From contig JAISXK010000047.1 in NCBI GenBank assembly GCA_031270585.1, forward strand, positions 1-17,590: DNA of 17,590 nucleotides. The letters are read 5' to 3'. The position numbers and the translations under genes were made by a program. The stretch is from Clostridiales bacterium. Its GTDB lineage: Bacteria; Bacillota; Clostridia; Christensenellales; CAG-138. This document shows, one piece after another, positions 7,603-13,132 of the stretch (the stretch's first letter is position 1; every line of letters starts with the position of its first letter). The notes beneath the pieces are model-generated. The model had not been told where the DNA came from, ran no database searches, and saw nothing but the letters and a program-made list of their open reading frames with translations.

Positions 7603-7610
7603 AGTATACT
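7603..7610. promoter_or_regulatory. Palindromic -10 box shared by two divergent genes
   Basis: AGTATACT is its own reverse complement, so TATACT is presented as a -10 on both strands. On the plus strand (7605-7610) it predicts a start at about 7617, at the thiN start codon. On the minus strand (7608-7603) it predicts a start near 7596, leaving a 20-25 base leader containing AAAGGGG for the acetyltransferase gene. No good -35 is seen on either side. Confidence 0.45.
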
Positions 7611-7617
7611 ATCCTTG

Positions 7618-8256
7618 ATGGAAAATACAGGTGAACGCCGCTGCGTGATTATCACAGCCTATATCAACGGCGGGTTGAAGGCCGCCTATACGCCGCAGCG
7701 CGGAGATTATATCCTCTGTGCGGACGGCGGCTATACCCACGCGCGCCAACTTGGTCTCGCACCCCAGCTTGTGATAGGCGATTGCGACAGTTGCCCCGAC
7801 GTGCCGCCTGCACTCTTGCGCAAGACACCCGCCGAAAAAGATGATACCGACACGATGCTCTGCATGCGCCACTGCATCCGCAGCGGCTTTACCCGATGCG
7901 TTATCATAGGCGGCATCGGCGGCAGACTCGACCATACCATCGCCAATATACAGTCGCTGGCGTTCGCTAAGGCGCATGGCGTCGCCGCCGTTATGTGCGA
8001 TGCGTTTGAAACGGTGTTTTTACTCTGCAATCAGGACGCTTTGCTGCCCCGGCGCGAAGGCGTAAGCCTTTCGGCGTTCGCTTACACCGAAGGCTGCCAT
8101 GGCGTATACGAAAGCGGCGTGAAATACCCATTGCACAACGCCACCCTTACGCAACGCTTCCCCCTTGGCGTCAGCAACGAAATCACAGGGGATACCGCCA
8201 GGGTTTCGGTGCGCGAGGGGATGCTGCTGGTCATACAATCAAAACTGCGCGAATAG
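7618..8256 (+). CDS. thiN: Thiamine pyrophosphokinase
   Basis: This 212-residue enzyme transfers pyrophosphate from ATP to thiamine to make thiamine diphosphate. The family motifs appear in order: CADGGYTHA (about 34-42), GDCDS (54-58, usually GDFDS), KDDTDT (74-79) and GGIGGRLDHTIANI (98-111). The C-terminal part (LPLGVSNEITG-like FPLGVSNEITG) is the thiamine-binding domain signature. The length is normal for the bacterial family. The start could be the TTG at 7615 or the adjacent ATG at 7618; I use the ATG. Neither has a Shine-Dalgarno sequence, and the only visible -10 box lies 7 bp upstream, so the mRNA may be leaderless. No TPP riboswitch is visible. Confidence 0.93.
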   Translation: MENTGERRCVIITAYINGGLKAAYTPQRGDYILCADGGYTHARQLGLAPQLVIGDCDSCPDVPPALLRKTPAEKDDTDTMLCMRHCIRSGFTRCVIIGGIGGRLDHTIANIQSLAFAKAHGVAAVMCDAFETVFLLCNQDALLPRREGVSLSAFAYTEGCHGVYESGVKYPLHNATLTQRFPLGVSNEITGDTARVSVREGMLLVIQSKLRE

Positions 8257-8262
8257 AACGGG

Positions 8263-8310
8263 GCTCCTGGCTATTGCGCTCCCGGCCAGGGGCACGGTAC
8301 TATTTTGCTT
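8263..8310 (+). terminator. Possible terminator of thiN
   Basis: GCTCCTGGC (8263-8271) pairs with GCCAGGGGC (8285-8293) in a 9-bp stem with one G-U pair and a 13-base loop, 7 bp after the thiN stop. The T-rich tail (TATTTTGCTT) begins only 7-9 bases later, so it is weaker than a textbook terminator. Confidence 0.4.
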
Positions 8311-8324
8311 CTCTCCCTAAAGAA

Positions 8325-9431
8325 TCATTGTTCAAACGGGAACACAATATCAAGCTTCAGCATGTCGCGCACGGCGGCGATCTCCTTTTTTACGGCGTCT
8401 CCCACGGGTACGCCTTTATCCTTGCGCTCCAGCCAGACTATATGCTCCTTTTCGCCGGCGGTATAAATTCTATCGTGCCCCGGCGCTTTTTGCGAGGCGC
8501 GAAGCCCCCGCATAATATCCCCCGCAGTTTTTCTAAAGCTATCCTCTCCCATAAAGGCGTTTGTGTCCACCGCTATAAAAAAGTGCCCCAACCCGTATGG
8601 CCGCTTGTTGCCGTTCTCATCAATGCCTAGCAGCATTTTCATAAAGCCGCCCTGCTGCAGTGCGGCGCTCAGCACCTCCACTACGGTGGCGTACCCATAG
8701 CCTTTATAGCCGCCCATCTCTTCGCCTATGCCGCCCAGAGGGGCCAGAGCGGCGTCGCCGCCGATAAGGTCTGTCAATATCTGTTCGGTATCGGTCATGG
8801 CGCCGCCGTCGCGCCCTATCACCATGCCGGCGGGCGTGCTTTTGCCTTCGCGCGCGTAAAGCTCCAGTTTGCCCCGCTGTGTAATAGATGTGGCGCAATC
8901 CAGCACAAAGGGAAATTCCTCATCCGTTGGCAGCCCCACGGTAAGCGGGTTTGTGCCCAGCATGTTTTCCACGCCAAATGTGGGCGCAATAGATGGCCGC
9001 GCGTTGGTTCCCGTGATGCCGATCATGCCGGCGTCCGTAGCCATGGTGACGTAATACCCCGCGATGCCGTAATGGGTGGAATTGCGCGCCGCCACCATGC
9101 CCATGCCATATTGCCCGGCCTTATTGATGGCCATCTGCATGCAGCGGTAGCCTATCACCTGGCCCATGCCATCGTGGCCGTCTATCACGGCGGTGGCGGG
9201 CGTTTCGCGTATGATTTCAAAGTTCGTCACGGGGTTTTGTATACCCGCCACAATCCGGTCGATATAGATGGGCTTAAAGCGGTTGCAGCCATGACTGTCA
9301 ATGCCGCGGCGGTCGCTTTCCATCAATACATCCACCACGATTTTCGCATCCTCTTCCGGCACGCCATAGCCTTGAAAGGCGGCGAGCAAAAACCGTTCCA
9401 TCAGTTCCCATGGTATATATGTCTGCCCCAT
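8325..9431 (-). CDS. Malate/L-lactate/ureidoglycolate-type dehydrogenase (Ldh_2 family)
   Basis: The 368-residue product belongs to the NAD(P)-dependent 2-hydroxyacid dehydrogenase family that includes malate dehydrogenase YlbC/MdH of archaea, ureidoglycolate dehydrogenase AllD and diketogulonate reductase; it is unrelated to classical Rossmann LDH/MDH. Visible family landmarks are ESDRRGIDSHG (residues 38-48, His47), RNSTHYGIAGYY (116-127, His120), GTNARPSIAPTFG (141-153), NMLGTNPLTVGLP (156-168) and GGYKGYGYA (240-248). Length is normal. AAAGGA lies 8 bp before the ATG. No linked allantoin, lactate or sugar-acid genes are present, so the substrate is undetermined. It appears monocistronic, with its own promoter containing a dyad. 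Confidence 0.92.
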   Translation of the reverse strand: MGQTYIPWELMERFLLAAFQGYGVPEEDAKIVVDVLMESDRRGIDSHGCNRFKPIYIDRIVAGIQNPVTNFEIIRETPATAVIDGHDGMGQVIGYRCMQMAINKAGQYGMGMVAARNSTHYGIAGYYVTMATDAGMIGITGTNARPSIAPTFGVENMLGTNPLTVGLPTDEEFPFVLDCATSITQRGKLELYAREGKSTPAGMVIGRDGGAMTDTEQILTDLIGGDAALAPLGGIGEEMGGYKGYGYATVVEVLSAALQQGGFMKMLLGIDENGNKRPYGLGHFFIAVDTNAFMGEDSFRKTAGDIMRGLRASQKAPGHDRIYTAGEKEHIVWLERKDKGVPVGDAVKKEIAAVRDMLKLDIVFPFEQ

Positions 9432-9471
9432 ATTACCGGTTCCTTTATTCCCTCCGTATATTTATAAGGCA

Positions 9472-9500
9472 AGCATACCGCACAAATTTATATTTGTAAA
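9472..9500 (-). promoter_or_regulatory. SigA-type promoter of the dehydrogenase gene
   Basis: Read on the minus strand: -35 TTTACA (9500-9495, 5 of 6), a 17-bp spacer, and -10 TATGCT (9477-9472, 4 of 6). The predicted start is about 35 bases before the ATG at 9431. Confidence 0.6.
9482..9497. promoter_or_regulatory. Candidate operator: 6-4-6 inverted repeat inside the promoter
   Basis: ACAAAT-TTAT-ATTTGT is a perfect inverted repeat with 6-bp arms. It fills most of the spacer and overlaps the -35 of the dehydrogenase promoter, a standard place for a repressor to act. The half-sites run opposite to a Rex site (TTGT...ACAA), so I cannot name the regulator. Nothing else is identified in the 9432-9576 gap apart from a small GCGCT-TTT-AGCGC stem (about 9566-9578) at the end of the next gene. 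Confidence 0.45.
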
Positions 9501-9576
9501 GCCGCGCCCGCCCAGGTTTCATGGACAGGCGCGCGACGCTTTAAAGGTATGATTTTTTTATGCCGCGCTTTTAGCG

Positions 9577-9906
9577 CTACGCCGTTTCAATAGCCCTGGC
9601 CAGTTTCTCCATGCGCCTTTTCAGGTTCTTTTTGGGCACCATGCCCACAAAACCATCCAGATTTTGCTCCTTTCCGCCTACATCTCCCAAACCCACCTGA
9701 ATCCAACCGTATATATGCGCCTCGGTTTCGGTGTATTCAATCTTCATAAACTGCATGGCGGTGGCCATGCCGGTACCCTTTTTCCAGCAATCCTCCTCGT
9801 TAATCCGCTTTTTGTGAAATCCTTCCTCTTTTAAAACATCCTCCACAACACGGTTTACGGTCTCCCACTCCGCCCGGTAGGGGGTTTTAATGCATGTTCT
9901 TGCCAC
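9577..9906 (-). CDS. Small conserved-type protein of unknown function
   Basis: This is a 109-residue soluble protein with no signal peptide or membrane segment. GTG is chosen as start because GAGGAGG lies 7 bp before it. An N-terminal charged helix (about 10-30) is followed by WKKGTGMATAMQFMKIEY (41-58), a beta-like IYGWIQVGLG (65-74), and a basic C-terminal helix (PKKNLKRRMEKLARAIET). The arrangement resembles small proteins found beside membrane zinc-ribbon proteins in Clostridia, but I cannot name a family with confidence. It follows the two-membrane-segment zinc-ribbon gene by 16 bp, so they probably work or are at least expressed together. Confidence 0.75.
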   Translation of the reverse strand: MARTCIKTPYRAEWETVNRVVEDVLKEEGFHKKRINEEDCWKKGTGMATAMQFMKIEYTETEAHIYGWIQVGLGDVGGKEQNLDGFVGMVPKKNLKRRMEKLARAIETA

Positions 9907-9922
9907 ACTGATACCTCCTCTT

Positions 9923-10243
9923 TTATTTATATTGATCCGCCTTACAGGCAGGGCAAATCCCGCACCCCTCAGCCAAACTCAGCCCGCAGTTTTTGCAGAC
10001 GTGCAGCGCGGCTGCGGGCATAGCGGCCCGCTGCTTTTTCCTTGCCCTATCGGCAAAACAGATGAGCAATATGCCGCCCGCTATAGCGATAACCGGTACG
10101 ACTGCGGCCTTTATCATCACCACATATGTATCGCCCCAAAGGCGCGGCCCCGGCAAAAGCGCGTTTCTGAATAAAAAAACCGGCAGCAAACCCAATTTGA
10201 TCACGCCAAAGAAAAGCAACGCGAACCCTATCAACATCATCAT
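9923..10243 (-). CDS. Two-TM protein with a C-terminal zinc ribbon
   Basis: The 106-residue product has two hydrophobic helices, at about residues 2-24 and 44-65. They are followed by a basic stretch (RARKKQR) that favours a cytoplasmic tail and a zinc ribbon with CKNC (88-91) and CPAC (about 98-101). The ATG at 10243 is preferred over the in-frame TTG at 10249 because GAGGG lies 9 bp before the ATG but only 3 bp before the TTG. Two more ATGs follow directly, so the exact first residue is uncertain by a few codons. It is co-directional with, and 16 bp before, the 109-residue protein gene. Function is unknown; small membrane zinc ribbons often act as adaptors. Confidence 0.75.
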   Translation of the reverse strand: MMMLIGFALLFFGVIKLGLLPVFLFRNALLPGPRLWGDTYVVMIKAAVVPVIAIAGGILLICFADRARKKQRAAMPAAALHVCKNCGLSLAEGCGICPACKADQYK

Positions 10244-10290
10244 AAGCAAACACCCTCTTTTGAAACGATGAACATGGTCATGTAAAATAC

Positions 10291-10323
10291 GTTCTTTCCG
10301 GCGGCGTATACGTCAGAAAGAAC
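10291..10323. repeat. 8-bp inverted repeat with a 17-base centre
   Basis: GTTCTTTC (10291-10298) and GAAAGAAC (10316-10323) are exact reverse complements flanking a centre that itself contains the palindrome CGTATACG. On the minus strand the stem is followed by GTATTTTAC, so it could be a weak terminator of the GGDEF gene pair. It could equally be an operator for the downstream two-TM gene. Confidence 0.35.
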
Positions 10324-10367
10324 ATACTTCCGTGTGGGCCGGCAGGTGGCAAGCCCGCGTGTAACCC

Positions 10368-10394
10368 CGAAACAATGGCGACGCCATTGTTTCG
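10368..10394. repeat. Perfect 13-bp inverted repeat after a GGDEF gene
   Basis: The arms CGAAACAATGGCG and CGCCATTGTTTCG are exact reverse complements around a single central A, giving a 12-bp stem with a 3-base loop. It starts 4 bp after the stop of the PAS-GGDEF gene. There is no T-run on either side, so it does not look like a standard intrinsic terminator. It may protect the mRNA 3' end, bind a dimeric protein, or be a dispersed palindromic repeat. The remainder of 10324-10367 shows nothing recognisable. Confidence 0.7.
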
Positions 10395-10398
10395 AAAG

Positions 10399-11331
10399 CT
10401 ACGCAAACACATCATCCTTATCCGGGTGATAAATGGCATAGCTGTTCTTTGCGCGCCCCCTGGCGCGGTTGAGCGCCGACTCCGCCCGTTGTACAAGCGT
10501 TGCGCACTCGAGCCCATCCTCGGGGTAAAGCGCGCCGCCCAGCGAGCAAGTTACATGCGGCCCCGCCGTAAAGGCATTTCCCTGTTCGGAAAGCTCCGCC
10601 ATAAGCGCCGCCGCCTGCGAATCAAGATGCGCGCGGCTGTTGATATTTTTTAAAAATACCACAAACTCATCATTTTGCAGCCTGCCCACGATATCCGTCT
10701 TGCGAAAGAGACCGCGTATACGCTCCGCAACGCTCATAAGCGCCAAATCGCCATAATCCTTGCCGCGCGTTTCGTTGAGCGCAACAAAATCGTCCACATC
10801 CACCATCAGTAAACCGTGTACGCCGCCGTCGCCTTCATCCTGCAAAAAGCGCTCTATCAGGTAAAGGGCGGCCTCTTTATCGTAAACATCGGTCAGTGAG
10901 TCACGCTTGATCTTCTTTTTTATGGTGGCGTTTTGCTGTTGGGATAATAGTCTGCCCAATAAATAGCGGGGCGTGCCGTTTGCGTCATATATCGCGTGCA
11001 GATAAAACGTATATGTAAAATACTCCTCGTTTTCGGCCCGGATGCGGATATGTGTCTCCTGATCCCGCATGCCCGCCGTCATGCCCTCGCGCAGAGCGTC
11101 TATCTTCGCGGTATCCCCGGGGTGTATGCGATTGAGTTCCTGCGTGCGCCACTTTTTAATGGGCGCGCCAAAAAGCGGCTCAAAATTTTCATTCGCCCAC
11201 GCTTCGCCGCCCACAAGGTCTATAGTGAACAGTGCGTCTTTGGTATCCCGCAGCATAAGCGCCAATCGCGCCTTCGTTAGCGCGCAACCGAAGCCTTCAC
11301 CCTGTTCCGTTACGCTTTTGTTGTTTTGCAT
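10399..11331 (-). CDS. PAS-GGDEF protein with degenerate active site (QNDEF)
   Basis: The 310-residue product has a PAS-like sensor domain (about 22-135) and a C-terminal GGDEF domain (about 140-305). The GGDEF signature reads QNDEF (219-223): both glycines needed to hold GTP are gone, though Asp and Glu remain. The inhibitory-site RxxD is kept (RKTD, 210-213), exactly five residues before the signature, as is the metal-site segment VDVDDF. By analogy with other degenerate GGDEF proteins this suggests a c-di-GMP receptor or a regulatory partner, not a synthase; that is inference. The ATG at 11331 is chosen over the in-frame TTG at 11349 because AAAGGG lies 8 bp before it. It follows the membrane diguanylate cyclase gene by 36 bp. 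No membrane segment is visible. Confidence 0.9.
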   Translation of the reverse strand: MQNNKSVTEQGEGFGCALTKARLALMLRDTKDALFTIDLVGGEAWANENFEPLFGAPIKKWRTQELNRIHPGDTAKIDALREGMTAGMRDQETHIRIRAENEEYFTYTFYLHAIYDANGTPRYLLGRLLSQQQNATIKKKIKRDSLTDVYDKEAALYLIERFLQDEGDGGVHGLLMVDVDDFVALNETRGKDYGDLALMSVAERIRGLFRKTDIVGRLQNDEFVVFLKNINSRAHLDSQAAALMAELSEQGNAFTAGPHVTCSLGGALYPEDGLECATLVQRAESALNRARGRAKNSYAIYHPDKDDVFA

Positions 11332-11367
11332 GACGATATCCCTTTCCAAACCGACGCCCCAGTCTTT

Positions 11368-12459
11368 CTAGCGTAGCGTGCCCCTGTAGATAATACCGCC
11401 ATCCATGGCAATGCAATTGCGCCCATTGCTTTTGGCTATATAAAGCTGTTGATCCGCCAAATCCAAAATTTCCGCTATATCGTCCACCCGATTTTTCGCG
11501 GGTCTTGTTACAATCAGCCCAACGCTGATGGTTACGACGGGTAAGCGCGCTTGCGCGCCCGATTTAATGCACATATCCGCTACCATGCGAATGAGCCGCT
11601 TGCCCATTTTCCGCGCGATTTCCTCATCCGCCACGGGTATCAGCGCGGCAAATTCCTCACCGCCCATGCGGCACACCACGTCACTCTCGCGTGAGAAGCA
11701 ACTTTTTATGCGCCCCGCCACATCTACCAGCACCACGTCGCCTTCCGCGTGACCGTAGGTATCGTTGTAGCTTTTAAAATGATCGATATCTATATAATAA
11801 GCCGCAACGCGCCTGTTTAACCGCTTGCATGTGGCGTAAAGGCCATTCATGCGCGAAATGCCCGCAGTTTTTGTATAGAGTTTGGTCATGCCGTCCATAT
11901 CGCCCTCTATACGCAATGCGCGAAGCATCTGAAAATACCCGTTGTGCAGCGAAAAGCTCAGTAGCGCCATGGCGATACCGCCGCCCACAATCTCCAGGCA
12001 CGCAACGACGCCCACGCCCTTGATCGTCACCAGCGCCACCAGCAGCAATATCAGTACGGCGTATATCTTCTTTTCCTGGCCGACGGTATGAAAGGGCAGA
12101 TATACCATAAGCGCGTAAAGCAACAGCACGCCCCTGTACTGAACGGGCTCATGCTCGAGATCAAAAAACACCATAATGCCTATGGCAAGCGCCAACACCG
12201 TCCAATACGCGTAACAGGCGCCCCGCCGCATACGCAATGAAACGGCGCGGTCGTTTTGCGTGATGATGGTATATGCCACATAACACAGCGAGAAAGCAAT
12301 CAGCGCCAACGCAGACAAAAATAAAACCGCGTTGGCCCGCACCTGCGGGTCAAGCACATATGCCGTTTGAAGGATAAGCGCCAACGCCGCCACAAGCGTC
12401 GTGCGCTTGATTTCTATCCGCAGGCGTTGCTCGTCTGTAACGTCGTAGGCTCCTCGCAT
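11368..12459 (-). CDS. Membrane diguanylate cyclase (GGDEF)
   Basis: The 363-residue product has about six membrane helices in residues 18-172 (roughly 20-36, 45-66, 83-99, 109-124, 132-148, 152-172), then a complete GGDEF domain. It keeps DIDHFKSYNDTYGHAEGD (224-241), an intact GGEEF (266-270) and the inhibitory-site RESD (257-260), so it should make cyclic di-GMP from two GTP and be subject to product inhibition. The membrane domain is not a named sensor type I recognise. GGGAGG lies 5 bp before the ATG. It is first in an apparent two-gene unit with the PAS-QNDEF protein and diverges from the Fur-family gene. A weak promoter candidate (TGGAAA, 17 bp, TAAAAT) lies upstream on the minus strand. 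Confidence 0.93.
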   Translation of the reverse strand: MRGAYDVTDEQRLRIEIKRTTLVAALALILQTAYVLDPQVRANAVLFLSALALIAFSLCYVAYTIITQNDRAVSLRMRRGACYAYWTVLALAIGIMVFFDLEHEPVQYRGVLLLYALMVYLPFHTVGQEKKIYAVLILLLVALVTIKGVGVVACLEIVGGGIAMALLSFSLHNGYFQMLRALRIEGDMDGMTKLYTKTAGISRMNGLYATCKRLNRRVAAYYIDIDHFKSYNDTYGHAEGDVVLVDVAGRIKSCFSRESDVVCRMGGEEFAALIPVADEEIARKMGKRLIRMVADMCIKSGAQARLPVVTISVGLIVTRPAKNRVDDIAEILDLADQQLYIAKSNGRNCIAMDGGIIYRGTLR

Positions 12460-12563
12460 ATCTTCCTCCCATGACGATTATTTTATCATCAAGGCGGTAT
12501 TTTTTCCAGCATTTTTCACCGCTCTGTTTCCCGCGCTGACGCTGACGCGCTGCCGCCGCGCCA

Positions 12564-12592
12564 TTGACAAACGTCCGCAACGGAACTATAAT
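12564..12592 (+). promoter_or_regulatory. Consensus SigA promoter of the Fur-family gene
   Basis: TTGACA (12564-12569), a 17-bp spacer and TATAAT (12587-12592) match the housekeeping sigma consensus perfectly. The start site is expected near 12599, inside the adjacent operator. This is the strongest promoter visible in the window. Confidence 0.88.
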
Positions 12593-12609
12593 ATGAAAGC
12601 GATTTTCAT
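12593..12609. promoter_or_regulatory. Fur/Zur-type operator across the transcription start
   Basis: ATGAAA-GCGAT-TTTCAT is a perfect 6-5-6 inverted repeat directly after the -10 box. Its core TGAAAGCGATTTTCA (12594-12608) matches 12 of 15 positions of the TGAAAATCATTTTCA-type Zur box known from actinobacteria. Its place over the start site fits repression of the Fur-family gene by its own product. Confidence 0.7.
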
Positions 12610-12633
12610 TTTTCGAGGGGGCTTATTACTGTC

Positions 12634-13062
12634 ATGGTCAAGGGGGCATACGCCACAAAGCAAAAAGAGCTGATACACAATTGCCTGCGCGAACATGCGG
12701 GCGGCCACATCACGGCGGATATGATACACGCGCACCTTTTAGGCAGCGGCGCGCGGGTGGGACTTACCACCGTATACCGTCACCTGGAAAAGCTGGTGAA
12801 TGAGGGTTCCGTCATCAAATACAGCGGGCCTGGCAGCGCGGGCGCCAGCTACCAATACCTTGGCAACCCCGACGAGCACCGCGAGCACTACCACCTTGTG
12901 TGCTTAAATTGCGGTCGTATGGAGCATTTGAGCTGCGAACTCATAGATGAGTTTTGCGCGCACATAAAAAGAGAGCACCATTTTTTGCTGGATAGCCTCA
13001 AAACCGTGTTTTACGGCTATTGTGACGCTTGCCGGGCGGAACATCCTTCATGTGAGAAGTAG
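12634..13062 (+). CDS. Fur-family metalloregulator, probably Zur
   Basis: The 142-residue product has the Fur fold: a winged helix (about 10-62, with TTVYRHLEKLVNEGSV as the recognition region) and a C-terminal metal and dimerisation domain. Two CxxC pairs, Cys90/Cys93 and Cys130/Cys133, form the structural zinc site. EHYHLVC (84-90) and the His-rich KREHHF segment (112-117) supply regulatory metal ligands. The SxGASYQYL and HYHLVCLNCG...TVFYGYC pattern resembles Firmicute Zur more than Fur or PerR, but hand reading cannot settle the metal. AGGGGG lies 12 bp before the ATG, which is long. Promoter, operator and intrinsic terminator frame it as a self-contained unit. No transporter gene is adjacent. 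Confidence 0.9.
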   Translation: MVKGAYATKQKELIHNCLREHAGGHITADMIHAHLLGSGARVGLTTVYRHLEKLVNEGSVIKYSGPGSAGASYQYLGNPDEHREHYHLVCLNCGRMEHLSCELIDEFCAHIKREHHFLLDSLKTVFYGYCDACRAEHPSCEK

Positions 13063-13089
13063 AAAACAACAACCGCTTTCACCCCGCCC

Positions 13090-13132
13090 GGAGCAAGCGC
13101 CAACAGGCAAATCGCGCTTACTCCTTTTCTTT
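13090..13132 (+). terminator. Intrinsic terminator of the Fur-family gene
   Basis: GGAG-c-AAGCGC (13090-13100) pairs with GCGCTT-a-CTCC (13114-13124): 10 pairs and one C-A mismatch around a 13-base loop, followed at once by TTTTCTTT (13125-13132). The stem and T-run run into the last codons of the convergent dinB gene. Confidence 0.8.

Noticed and set aside
7574..7617. TPP riboswitch before thiN
   Set aside because: The gap is only 44 bp and has none of the conserved TPP-riboswitch helices or the CUGAGA core.
10244..10398. c-di-GMP riboswitch near the GGDEF genes
   Set aside because: I looked for the GEMM core elements in this gap on both strands and found only inverted repeats that do not fit the motif.
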